From assembly GCA_036023115.1 (NCBI GenBank), contig JAYKKT010000040.1, positions 6,850,001-6,914,000 on the forward strand: a stretch of 64,000 nucleotides of DNA, read 5' to 3'. A program made the position numbers and the translations under genes. The notes under the pieces are model-generated. The model saw nothing but the letters and a program-made list of their open reading frames with translations, did no database searches and was not told where the DNA came from. The stretch comes from Brasenia schreberi. Its lineage: Eukaryota > Streptophyta > Magnoliopsida > Nymphaeales > Cabombaceae. How positions within the stretch are numbered: the stretch's first letter is position 1; each line of letters starts with the position of its first letter. Shown here piece by piece: positions 38,880-49,098 of the stretch.

Positions 38880-41210
38880 ATGCAATGTCTTCTTCGGCTA
38901 GGAGTGCATTTTCTTCGTTATCTTCTATAATCCATTCCTCTAATATATCAAAATTATCCAAACTTATTGGATCAAATTGTCTTTCTTCTCTATTTAACTT
39001 TTTTGATTGCCTACAAAAAAGAAAGATAGGTAATTAGTAAATAACATTAAAAATTAAAGTCAAACAAAATATTGAATTGAATCTTTTAGTAGTAACTAAT
39101 ACAAGATTACCTTTGGCGAAGCCTCATGTTACAAGAGATGAAAACTAAGTCATTGAGCCACTTATGTTTCAACCTGTTGCGCTTTTTTGTGTGGATGTGT
39201 TCAAAGACACTTCGATTCTTTTCACAACCTTTTGCACTACAGGTTTGGCTCAGAATTCTTATTGCAAAATCTCTAAGGTTTGAGCAATTACTTTCAAACC
39301 TATTTCACCAAACAACTATGAAAAAAGACAAATATCAGGAACTTAATACACAATAAATATAAGATTTAAGAAACTTAAATACGAAGATAAACAATTTACC
39401 TAGGCGCATATTAGTACGGTTGCGAATTGCTACAAGCAAACCCATCAAGTGAAGAACATTATCATAGATGTCCATCTCTCGATATATAACATTTGCTCTA
39501 CTCTCATTAGGGATTAACCTGTCTATACATTCAATGATGCCTCAATTGACCTCACCGTCCCTTTTAAGGCTTGTGGAGTACTTGAATGCTAGGTTTAGGT
39601 AATATGCTGTTACATGAATATGCTTATGCAATTGTTTATTCCATCTATTATCTATAATGTTTCACACGGGCACATAATCCCTCTTTCTTTCATTGAAATT
39701 ACTTCTAATGTCTTCTTTTGCCCTATCCATGACTTTATAAAGATAACCTATAGATGGTTTCTCCTCGCTATCAGTCAATCTCAAAACCTTCACTAAAGGA
39801 TATGTAATCCTCCACAGTCTAACATATGCATTCTAAAATTTACTCTTGAAGACCGTCTCTGACGTCTCATTTAACTTACTGTTTCTTCTATTTTGAGGCA
39901 ATTCTGTAAATTGTTGCTACTCATTTGAGGATAACATTCTCTTTAAGGCTTGCTTATGTCTCACAATGCTATGGATATATAAAAAATTAGTTACAAATCG
40001 AGTTGCAGTTGTATGAAGAAGTTCTGTACCATCTGTATATCTCCTGATCGTACACAATACAAAGCCATGATTGTAGATAAATTTGGTGATATCTTAACAA
40101 CACTTAGTTGCTTTTTTTTATCTCATCCATCTCATCAATATCCTTAAGGATGAGATCTAAATAATGGGTTGCGCATGATATCCAATATAAAGTCCCATAA
40201 GTATCTGCTAACTTCTTTCCAACTGCCTTATAGTTAGCTGCATTATCTGAAATGAATTCGACTACATTATCTAGCCCAACCTCGCATATCACCTTATCAA
40301 ACTCTTGCCTTTAGATCTCTGCAGTATGCCTCTCCTCTGACATGTCTATAGACCTCAAAAATATAAGTTCTTTAGGACAATAGAAAAAAAAGTTTAACAA
40401 AGTCCTTTCTCACCTATCTGTCCATTCGTTTGCCATGATAGTGCATCCTGTTTCCTTCCTTGACTCTATCAAAGTCGAATAATATTATTTCACTTCAAGG
40501 ACGATCTTATCTAATAACTTTCCTCTCAACTTCTAATGAAAGAGCATCTTGTATCCTGGATCAATATTAGCAATTGTATCTGAAAATGAAAACGGTTTGC
40601 TGCATTAAATGGAATGCATGCATCATAAAACCATCTGCACACTGCGAGGCCTACCTGCTTATGTAGTTGTTCTGAAGTAATAACATCACGAAATCCAAGT
40701 TGAGCACCATGTGTGGTGCTAGGAGGAAAAAATGAATGTATGCCAGAAGAATCTCTTCCTCTACTCCTTTCTTTTATACCACTTTCACTTGCAAAATCTT
40801 CAAAAACCCTGTTTCCCATGGTTGATGGTCGAGAACTACTACTATAACATCTTTTCTACCATGTGAAGGAATACTATCAGTCAATCTAATAACATCATCA
40901 TCCTCTTCCTTAAACATCCCTAAATCATCTTTCTATTGTCTTCTCTCATGTATGCTCTTAATCTTTTGCAGACATTGCCATTTAATGGCTTCTGATAAAC
41001 TTCTAACTCTACCCGTGCAAGGAGCAACTTCTTTCCTAGTCCCTGCTAGGTGGTGTTTTAATCGTGAAATTCCACCACCTTCTCACAAAATAAACATTTG
41101 ATCTTCAATATGTTTCCCTCAACTACTATACTCCACTGTCATGCGGGATCATAAGACCGAGATTGGGAGTCCCTAACACCACTTCCTGTCATAATAAAAA
41201 ACCTGAAAAT
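38880..41210 (-). pseudogene. hAT transposase remnant (BED finger, DUF659, C-terminal dimerisation)
   Basis: Read on the minus strand from the right. A BED-type zinc-finger region lies at about 41000-41200 (SYDPA, then LKIKCLFCEKVV after a slip). The DUF659 core follows (GIHSFFPPSTT and GLAVCRWFYDACIPFNAAN, about 40590-40740; VEFISDNAANYKAVGKK and CATHYLDLILKDID, about 40130-40260). The C-terminal dimerisation segment (QTCSAKGCEKNRSVFEHIH, KKRNRLKH) lies at about 39120-39260. Several stops and slips separate these blocks. The GCE...SVFE motif is well kept. This is a hAT (Ac-like) DNA transposase of the DUF659 group. Confidence 0.8.
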
Positions 41211-41605
41211 AAAATCACTTCATAAATCCCCAATCTTCACTTAACACTCAAATAGAGTGTCTCCTACTTCACGAATGCAATAAAAATCATATCAACGCAC
41301 TTCATAACTTCATATTTTGTCATTAAAAAAACTCACAAATAACATAAAAAAACAACAAATTCAAAGAATTTTTTTCCAAAAAATGCAAAAGTCATACCAC
41401 AATCCGAGTTCAGAGACTTTCGTAGACGTTGTAGAACACTTTTTTTCAAGCTTTGAACACCAAAGAGGGGGAAAGCCACCGGAGTATGCGTTGGGGAGTT
41501 GAACCGACGCCAACTGAGGCCATAAACTGACAATTTTGTGGGTTTATATTCGGCTAGGTTCTTTGATCGTATCGTGTGAGACGGTATCATATCACACAAC
41601 ATGAC

Positions 41606-42639
41606 TAGTGTTATCCGTATCGTACCATAACGTATGATACAGTGCGGTACATACACTACCTTGTATCGTACGATACGGGTGGTACCCCCAAAAAAAATTT
41701 CAAATTTTTTTTTCCATTTTTTTTGAAGGTTTCCGACCTCTTTTCGCCTCTCTTCACTTCTCTCTAAGGCATCCTTCGAGATGCTTGTTTGAGATTGCAA
41801 AATGTGTATGTAACATGTAAATTTCGTTAGAGAGAAGCTTAACTAACCAAATTGCCAATACACGATATGCCCGTATATGAAGAAATATTCATTATACAAT
41901 GCATGTACCAACCAAATTTATGTATCAAATATGAATAATCGCGTATTTGTTGACAATATTCAAACTGTTGCCAAATAGGTTTGTTGGAAAAGCTTAACTA
42001 AGCAAATACAAATTCTTCAATCTCAGTCCACATTCATCGTGACCTGAATCGAGCTCGCTGTTGCATTAGAAGACTGAACCCAAGCAGCTCATATATATAT
42101 ATATATAAAGATCATTTCTGATATTTTGGCTTATTTTCAATTATTGTTTCTTGAATAGTATAGGTATAATTTTAAAATTTGTAAAAATTTATGAAAGATA
42201 ATATTATTATATTAATGTCTACACTATAAACTCTTAGAAATTCTACTCTCGATCAATCGCATTGAATCAGATTATCATAATAAAGGAAAAAGTTTGAAGA
42301 TCAGTTTTTCATCAAACCACACAGGTTGCTCCGTCACTGTCTGATGTTTGGAATGGACTGGCAAGGCAAGTTAGTTTAAGGTGATAACGAAATTAACCAT
42401 GGGTCTTGCATCACATCAAAAGACTACCAATCAATAAAATATTATTACTTTTCATGAAGATTTTCACTAGATTTTTAAAGTAGTCGAAGGATGCCTTAGA
42501 GAGAAGTGAAGAGAGGCCATAAACCTTAAAAAAAAATTTGAATTCTTTTTTAAATTTTTTTTTGAAAAAAAAAATTGGGCGTATCGCCCGTATCATGGAG
42601 CCCAGCGATACCCGATACGATATGCGTCATCCAACACTG
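41606..42639. mobile_element. hAT MITE nested in the hAT element, perfect 8-bp TSD
   Basis: The ends are TAGTGTTATCC on the left and, reverse-complemented, CAGTGTTGGATG on the right. Long imperfect inverted arms share TCTTCACTTCTCTCTAAGG and GCATCCTTCG (about 41750-41781 and 42487-42520). The exact 8-bp repeat AACATGAC lies at 41598-41605 and 42640-42647. No coding capacity. Confidence 0.85.
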
Positions 42640-42859
42640 AACATGACATTATTCGCTGGGTTTTGCGATACAAACCCCTGTATGTATCGCACCGTATCGT
42701 GACTAATATAGGTACCTAATCTCTTCAGACCGACAAATCACCGGTTCATCATCCACCGTTGTCTGTCACTCGCTCACAGTCACCAGTGATGGGCCAAACA
42801 TAGTAGAGAGAGGGTATGCATGAATCACTAGGGATTTAAACATGAGATTTGGATTATGC

Positions 42860-43168
42860 TGTTGAAGAATATGTTTATCTAGTATCTTTGTGTTAGTTTT
42901 ATGTTTCTAGGTGTTATTGTACTCGCCCGAAACTGTAGGGGCATTTTGGTAATTTTCTATACTAGGGGTATTTTGGTCATTTTATATTTTACAGCTCTTT
43001 ATATAAGGGCTGATAAGTTGTATTAGGGTTTAAGAGTCTGTGAATAAGAAAGAGAGAGAAAGAGGGGGGCGGCCTCCATTGGAGGTCCGCTCCCTCCTCC
43101 GATCTCAACATTTCTTCTTCGTTTATGTTTGTGATTTTAATCTCCGCTGCGCATCCGCGTTTCCAACA
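42860..43168 (+). repeat. Element A 5' LTR
   Basis: 309 bp, TG...CA ends, with a TTTATATAAGG promoter box. It differs from the 3' LTR at 10 positions by my hand alignment, all transitions. Confidence 0.92.
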
Positions 43169-43181
43169 TGGTATCAGAGCC
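43169..43181 (+). promoter_or_regulatory. Primer-binding site, initiator tRNA-Met (element A)
   Basis: TGGTATCAGAGCC immediately follows the LTR. It is complementary to the 3' end of plant initiator tRNA-Met and is the usual copia-type primer. Confidence 0.9.
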
Positions 43182-43602
43182 AAAACCTTCAAAGATCGCC
43201 TGAAATGCAGAAGGAAAAGTAAAATCAGATTGGTATGTTCACAATGAAGATGTAGTTCAGTTTTTTGTTAAGGTGTGTATGTTCCTTTTTGAGACAGCAT
43301 ATTCATTTATGCACAGTCTAGTGATAGACTGCATATTCATGTGTTTTACGAGCGTATGTGTCCTTGAAAACGTGGTTCATAAGATCGTGCATTATAGTCT
43401 AGTGACAGACGGCAGTTTGGATAGTATTGCTGCACCAAATATAAAGTTTAAGTATTCTGTGCATGGAAAAAGGGAAGATGGTATTTTGGATTCATTGATA
43501 CAAGTTGGTCTGTTTCGATTTCATCTTTCAAACAACTCTTTTTAAGCTTATTGAAGAAATAGTCAGTATGCAAAGTCAAAGTGTAGAGGATTTCATGTTT
43601 GT

Positions 43603-43692
43603 AAGGTAAACATGGATGGAGTTCCAGTAGGGAAAACAATAGATCTGAAGGTGTATGATGCATTGACTTGCAGAATCGAAGATATGTTTAAG
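43603..43692 (+). pseudogene. Captured Aux/IAA fragment
   Basis: Encodes KVNMDGVPVGKTIDLKVYD then a degenerate IEDMF, matching the start of domain III (PB1) of Aux/IAA auxin-response repressors. The canonical lysine and DGVP core is present; the rest of the domain is missing. No intron and no start codon of its own. Confidence 0.7.
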
Positions 43693-43737
43693 AAAACAAT
43701 AGCTGCTAAAAGGAGTCTGTACAGGTGTGGTGCTTGA

Positions 43738-44020
43738 GGACTGGGCAATGCTTGAGTAGACTTGAACGTGCACATTTTTTAGGGAGTCATCAGTCTTTCA
43801 TTCTCTCGAGATGGAAGCCAGATTTTTTAGCGCCTCTTTTGATAGTACTGCCAGAATCCATGGTCTCAAATCTGGGAAGCTGTTGAAGGAATTTCGATGC
43901 CACACATCTTATGTGAATGATGCTATCTTTAGCAGTAACGACAACCGGGTTATTACATTTTCCAGTGATTGCACAGTAAAAGTTTGGGATATGAAGACTA
44001 CTGATTGTTTGGAAAGTAAT
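43738..44020 (+). pseudogene. Captured SMU1 WD40-repeat fragment
   Basis: Encodes TGQCLSRLERAH, GVISLSFSRDGSQ, then SFDSTARIHGLKSGKLLKEF, HTSYVNDAIFS and [16 protein letters not shown]. This is recognisable as adjacent WD40 blades of plant SMU1, a spliceosome-associated protein. A T-run slip near 43820 shifts the frame. The blades are contiguous with no introns. Confidence 0.8.
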
Positions 44021-44048
44021 TTCAAAAGGAAGGGACACTCGGCTATGG

Positions 44049-44215
44049 TTTTGCACCACTGGTGTTCTTTTGAGGAGATTACTTATTGATCCGAGACTGA
44101 AAGGTGTAACTCATATTGTTGTTGATGAGATCCTAGAACGTGGAATGAATGTGAAAACTTTATGCTTATTGACTTGAAAGAACTGCTTCCCTGCTACCTA
44201 AGACTGGAAAGGCAA
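44049..44215 (+). pseudogene. Captured DExH-box RNA helicase fragment
   Basis: Encodes [20 protein letters not shown] then [14 protein letters not shown], matching the region around motif II of plant DExH helicases. The motif II His is lost (DEIL instead of DEIH). Downstream reading needs frame slips to give LKELLPC. It directly abuts the SMU1 piece (about 30 bases between). Confidence 0.8.
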
Positions 44216-44434
44216 TATTGCTCACCCATTTTTCTTCAAGACTCAAAATCAGGAAATTAAGTTTTCATAACTAATTTCCTGATTAGTTATGAAAAAGTAA
44301 AGTTCCAAATTACTTGCTGAGTTTGTGGGAAAGTAGTTATGGAAACTTCCTTCTTTTTTTTTCTGATTGGATGAGAATGTAGACCATTAAGTCTTATCCC
44401 CAGCCTGATTTTGTGGAAAAGATAAGGTGGTTGC

Positions 44435-44752
44435 CTACCATGTGTCTTCCACATGGCCATGCAAGGATTGGGGCAGGTGGCATTGAGTAAAGACTAATAA
44501 GATCCTCAGGAAGTGCCTTCCTAGCGTTCTCCTTGGCATCCACATGATTGGTTGTGGTACTACCCCTGTAGTTTCCTGAGATTGCTTGGAAACTATTTGT
44601 GATGGTTGAGTGGCTTGCACGGTTAACTGAGGTTGTGCATTAGTATCAAGCATAGTGAATGATTGGTTATTTGGAACCACAACAGGTTGTAGAAACTGTG
44701 TATTTGTGGACTGACCATCAGTCCCAGGAAATAGAGATGGTTGTTGCTGCAT
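44435..44752 (-). other. Gln-rich open frame on the antisense strand of element A
   Basis: 105 codons rich in Gln, Thr and Val (QQQPSLFPGTDGQS, then QPVVVPNNQSF). Not recognised. Its composition suggests part of a captured transcription-regulator-like gene inserted in reverse, but no family can be named. Confidence 0.35.
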
Positions 44753-44899
44753 GGTTTACCACTACTCCGCCATAATTGAGGTGGAAGTTTGCAGTCACGA
44801 AGGTTACTAAAGTGAACAACTATGTTAGCTGGTTGAAAGATGAGCACACACTGAAGTGTTGGCATTATCAAGCAGATAAGACAGAAATCTGGAGGAGGA

Positions 44900-45115
44900 C
44901 CCATGCCAAGGGATGAACATCAAGTGTTTGATAAAATATTTCACAGAAACTTTAACTCTGCAAGACAAGTGTTCGATGAAATACCTAAGAGAGATGTTTA
45001 TCTGCATATCAAGTGTTCGTTGAAATGCTTAAGAAGATATATTTACCTATACATCAAGTGTTTGAAAAAATGTCTAAGAGATGAAAATTCAGGAAAAGAA
45101 TAAAGAAGAGATTAG
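44900..45115 (+). repeat. Degenerate direct repeats with PPR-like reading
   Basis: Units around CATCAAGTGTTTGATGAAAT recur three to four times. One frame reads ARQVFDEIPKRDV, like a PPR motif, so this may be a captured PPR fragment. Because the units repeat at the DNA level, and similar text occurs in element B near 49890-49970, the PPR reading is only tentative. Confidence 0.4.
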
Positions 45116-45299
45116 TACGTGATGATTGTCTCCATTTGAAAAAAAAAAAATATGAAGAAAGTTTATAGAGAAGAGATATATGCTGAAGATTGCAGTTATG
45201 AGGACTTCAAAAAATGTTTTATTCACAGCCAGTGAGGTTGCAAGAATTTGCTGCAATGAAAGCTGCTTGAAAAAAAAGAAAAGAAAAGATAAAGGTTTG

Positions 45300-45870
45300 T
45301 TGCAGCCGTAGATGCTGCTTGAGATGATAGCTAGGATGGCTGCTTTGATATTGTGACAACCATGATGGTTGCTTTATTAATATGACAGCCAGGATGACTG
45401 CTTTGATATTGTGACAGCCAGGATGATTGCTTTATTATTGTGACAGCCAGGATGACTGATTTGATGATTGTGACAGCCAGGATGGCTGCTTTATTGATGT
45501 GACAGCCAGGATGGCTGCTTTGATGATTGTGACAGCCAGGATGGCTGCTTTATTGATATGATAGCCAGGATGGCTGCTTTGATGTTGTGACAACCAGGAT
45601 GGCTGCTTTGTTATTGTTTCAGCCAAGAAGGCTGAGTTGATGTTGCAGCCAGAGATGCTGCTTGAGATGATTAGCCAGGAAGGCTAGTTGATATTGCAGC
45701 CAGAGTTGCTGTTTGAGATGATTAGCCAAAAAGGCTAAGTTGATATTGCAGCCAGAGATGCTGCTTGAGATTAGCTAGGAAGGCTAAGTTTATATTGCAG
45801 CCAGAGATGCTGCTTGATATGATCAGCCAAGAAGGTTGAGTTGAAGATATTGCAGCCAAAGAAGCTGTTG
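45300..45870 (+). repeat. Palindromic minisatellite (element A)
   Basis: About 18 imperfect units of roughly 28-34 bp built on CAGCCAGGATGGCTGCTTTG. Each unit holds the short inverted repeat CAGCC...GGCTG. It lies just before the polypurine tract and has a counterpart in element B. Confidence 0.9.
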
Positions 45871-45976
45871 AAGATTACACCAGTGATAAAGACAGATGAA
45901 GAACGTTGCAAGCAGATATGAAGATTGTTTGGCAAGTTTGGAGTTCGAAGTATCTCACTCCCAACTTGAGGGGGGG

Positions 45977-46285
45977 TGTTGAAGAATATGTTTATCTAGT
46001 ATCTTTGTGTTAGTTTTATGTTTCTAGGTGTTATTGTACTCGCCCGAAACTGTAGGGGCATTTTGGTAATTTTCTATACTAGGGGTATTTTGGTCATTTT
46101 ATGTTTTACAGCTCCTTATATAAGGACTGATAAGTTGTATTAGGGTTTAAGAGTCCGTGAATAAGAAAGAGAGAGAAAGAGGGGGGTGGCCTCCATTGGA
46201 GGTCCGCCCCCTCCTCCGATCTCAACATTTCCTTTTCGTTTATGTTTGTGATTTTAATCTCCACTGCACATCCGCGTTTCCAACA
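45977..46285 (+). repeat. Element A 3' LTR
   Basis: 309 bp, preceded by GAGGGGGGG and followed by the TSD TATGC. Confidence 0.92.
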
Positions 46286-46290
46286 TATGC

Positions 46291-47102
46291 AACCCATATC
46301 CATATGGGTCGACCCGATACATCTACTTGACGTACTCATATTGGGTACGCGTACTGGCATACATCTATGTGTATCGGTACATACCCAATGTATCGATACG
46401 CATACTCGTACTTGGTACGTACCGGATACCAGTATGTCACCCTTATGGGCGTACCCGTGCAACATAGCATGTCATGAAAAAGGCAGCTTTTCAAGAATGG
46501 TGATATTGGATTAGCTCTATGCTATATCCTATTATGCAAAGCTCATCCAAATGTGGACACCACACCTTACACCTTGACTCACCATAAACATCTAGGTGAC
46601 ATGGCAACACAAATTGACATATTGATATCTATGAACTTAGCCATAGCGGGCTCCAATTTTCCCATAAATAGGAACCAGAACCAAACCAGGATTGTGCTGG
46701 TTCTGGGTTTAGTCCTAAACTGCCTGAAACCTGCCAAAATCATACAAAGATTTGAAATTATGAAAAGAATAAAAAAATATACGGAACCGACTGTTGTGGA
46801 TCCAGTTCCAGCTGGTTCTTGGTCCTATTCAGTTCTGGTTGAAACTGCCAAGCTGGTTTCGTACTGGCCATGTCTAAAGGAACTTCTATGAAATGGTTTC
46901 ACCATGGGATTCAGCCAGTTGTCTTGATAATCATGATTGAGAAATAAGAATTTGTATTATCCAAGAATATCCTGTGATTATTCCTAGTATGGAGTGAGTC
47001 AATCATCCACTTTGGTATCTTACTGAACAAAATGCTGATATTATTCCTACTCTCCTACATATTTTCTAGTATCTGCGATTATACCTTGCTTTGACCAATA
47101 TT
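46291..47102 (+). other. Intron 5, segment between elements A and B
   Basis: No exon found. The first 180 bases are rich in GTAC and GTATCG-type motifs and end with ACCCGTGCAACATAG, resembling a hAT MITE end. A GGTTCTGG-rich patch occurs at 46660-46880. Confidence 0.5.
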
Positions 47103-47399
47103 TGTTGAAGAATATGCTTATCTAGTGTTCTTTGTGTTAGTTTCTGATGTTTTCAGGTATTATTGTACTTGCCTGAAATATTTGGGGCATTTTGTTAATT
47201 TTCTGTATTGAGGGTATTTTGGTCAATTTTTGGTAGGTTGTATTAGGATATGAGGTTGTGTGTAAGAAAGAAAGAGAAAGAGGAGGGCAATCTCTATTGG
47301 AGGTCCGCCCCTTTTCTTCAATCTTTCATAGTTTTTCCTCCTTAAATTGAGTAATATTTCTGTTTTGAATCTTTCTTATCACTACTCCAAATTTCAACA
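47103..47399 (+). repeat. Element B 5' LTR (TATA segment deleted)
   Basis: 297 bp. Compared with the 3' LTR it lacks about 27 bp containing TTATATAAGG between GGTCAATTT and TAGGTTGTATTAGG, so its promoter is probably dead. Confidence 0.88.
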
Positions 47400-47412
47400 T
47401 GGTATTAGAGCC
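47400..47412 (+). promoter_or_regulatory. Primer-binding site, initiator tRNA-Met (element B)
   Basis: TGGTATTAGAGCC, one mismatch from the element A and C primer sites. Confidence 0.85.
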
Positions 47413-48285
47413 ATATATGGTGAAAATCATAGCCTGTAAGAGTCGCCGGATGGGAAAGAAATCATTTGCAAGATCTAGCACAATTTTGTCTGGAGCAGCG
47501 ATTAAAGTGGCGCAGTGGAAGTGTGATGCAGAACTTAGCAGAGTTTTTTTTGAAGAACAAGAACAGACACAATTCGTGTCAAGTGGTTCAGTTGGAGAAT
47601 TTTTTGGTTTTTAAGTACCATGGTGATTTGCGATTTGATGTTAAGATATTTGGCAGAAGTGGATGTGAAAGTTTTTGTGGTAGAAACCTGAGATTGAGAA
47701 AATCATTGATTCTTATGAAAGGCCTGTTGAAAAGGCCGGAGAAAATCTTTGTGAGGCGGCTTCCTTCGATGGTGATGAGCTTAAGGGACATAATCTAAGC
47801 AAGATTAAAAGAGAAAGAAGTTGTGATAGAGATACATCTTTGGAAGTATCATGCCCTCATTTTTGTCATTAAAATGACACCTACAGTCTTCCAGAAGAAC
47901 TGGCTCCATGTTCCTGTTGACTTTGTGAGTAAAAGTGTATTCATCACAGAAGGCCTGATGACTGTTCTGAGTGATAATGTGTTTGACGATTGAAAGATGG
48001 CTGTTGAAGATGATTCTAATGTTGGGTTATCAAGAAACGTTTCTGAAGTGTATGGCTGACACGATTCAAATGTTGACGATTCTAATGTTAAATTGGCAGA
48101 GTATGGCTGACACGATCCGGAAGTGTATATTTAGGCAAATGACTTGCCGAAACTTTTCTGGTTCATAGAATATGGCTGCATTTATTATGTTGCAATGCTG
48201 TGAACAGGCTACTCATATTCCCAAGAAAAATCTTTAAATCGTGCAGTTTGGCAGATGCATTTAATGGATATGGCTGCAGGTATTG
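47413..48285 (+). other. Element B interior, unassigned segment
   Basis: Moderately coding-like text, for example EKIIDSYERPVEKAGENLCE around 47695-47750. Repeated phrases (GATTCTAATGTT, ATGGCTGACACGAT) occur near 48015-48120. No family recognised; possibly more captured host sequence. Confidence 0.4.
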
Positions 48286-48287
48286 GA

Positions 48288-48600
48288 ATTTGGACATCAA
48301 GGGGTTCAGAGAGAGAATCAGATATGTGAGGCAGGAACCACGTTTGTTTAGAATGGATATCAGTTCAAATATTAGATATGGGTGCACGAGGGATGTCAGT
48401 CAGGAAGATGTTGAATTAGCTGCTAAACAGGCATATGCACGTGACTTTATTTTATCTCTTCCAAACGGTTATCAAACCATTGTTGATGATGCACTGTTAA
48501 GTGGTGGACAAAGGTCAAATTGTTGAGATCTTAAATCATGAAGAACTTCTTCAGAAAGGAGGAAAATATGAGCAGATGCAATATTACATTGGACAGGGAT
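48288..48600 (+). pseudogene. Captured ABC transporter B fragment (ABCB26/TAP1-like)
   Basis: Encodes DIKGFRERIRYVRQEPRLF, MDISSNIRYGC, AAKQAYARDFILSLPNGY and LLSGGQ (ABC signature), then jumps to GQIVEILNHEELLQKGGKYE, the normal C-terminal end. The Walker B and H-loop part is missing. The junction lies at GGACAAAGGTCAAAT, where GGACAAA and GGTCAAA are short matching repeats. Best fit is the plastid half-transporter ABCB26. Confidence 0.8.
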
Positions 48601-48729
48601 GCAATTAGGATGGAGCAAAGAATTTAATGTTGAAATTAAGAGGCAATTATGTTACAGGTGCATTTTGGTGGCTGGAGTTATGCTTATGGAACTGTTATTT
48701 TGGATTCGGTGGCTGCATTAATTATGGTG

Positions 48730-48890
48730 GCTGGAGTTATGGCAGCTGCAGTGTGTATTCCCAAGGAAGTAAAAAAAAAACGATAACTGTATGGTTGCTG
48801 GAGTTATGGCAGCTGCAGTGTGTATTCCCAAGGAAGTAAAAAAAAACGATAACTGTATGGTTGCTGGAGTTATGGCATATGGCAGCTGCA
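48730..48890 (+). repeat. 67-bp tandem duplication in element B
   Basis: GGTTGCTGGAGTTATGGCAG through CCCAAGGAAGTAAAAAAA and CGATAACTGTAT occurs twice plus a partial third copy. Confidence 0.85.
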
Positions 48891-49098
48891 GTGGAATATA
48901 GTTATTTTGTGTCATTGATAATAGGGCCTCCGTATCCTGCAAGTTGGCATCTTTAATGACAGCCTGGATAACTTTATGACTTTGGAACTACAAATTATTA
49001 TGGACTGGTTTTTGGCGTCTCTAATTGGCTGCATTTATCACACATGGCGGCTGGAATTAAGTGCATATGGTGACTGCATTGGTGAAAGTAAAGGTGAT

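Larger units (their letters stand above)
38555..42701 (-). mobile_element. hAT transposon with degenerate transposase
   Basis: An 8-bp flank ACTAATAC (38547-38554) is matched at 7 of 8 by ACTAATAT (42702-42709). Both ends carry many GTATCG/CGATAC motifs typical of subterminal repeats, though the terminal bases pair only loosely. It encodes hAT transposase domains on the minus strand. A MITE (41606-42639) is inserted near its right end. No longer autonomous, judging by the stops. Confidence 0.7.
42860..46285 (+). mobile_element. Non-autonomous LTR retrotransposon A carrying host-gene fragments
   Basis: 3,426 bp with two 309-bp LTRs (TGTTGAAG...CCAACA), perfect 5-bp TSD TATGC (42855-42859 and 46286-46290), primer-binding site TGGTATCAGAGCC directly after the 5' LTR, and a polypurine tract (GAGGGGGGG) before the 3' LTR. 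No gag, protease, integrase or reverse transcriptase. Instead the interior holds fragments resembling Aux/IAA, SMU1 and a DExH helicase, an antisense-oriented Gln-rich frame, and a palindromic minisatellite. It must have been moved by another element's enzymes. Confidence 0.9.

Noticed and set aside
39126..39356. 76-codon plus-strand frame
   Set aside because: Shadow of the hAT dimerisation segment on the opposite strand.
43811..44089. Intact SMU1 host gene
   Set aside because: Only two or so WD40 blades, a frameshift, and flanking LTRs, primer site and TSD place it inside a retrotransposon.
44900..45115. Definite PPR gene fragment
   Set aside because: Only one motif reads like PPR and the DNA is a degenerate tandem repeat, so it is kept as a tentative repeat.
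45300..45870. CRISPR-like array
   Set aside because: Units are contiguous imperfect minisatellite copies without unique spacers, in plant DNA inside an LTR element.
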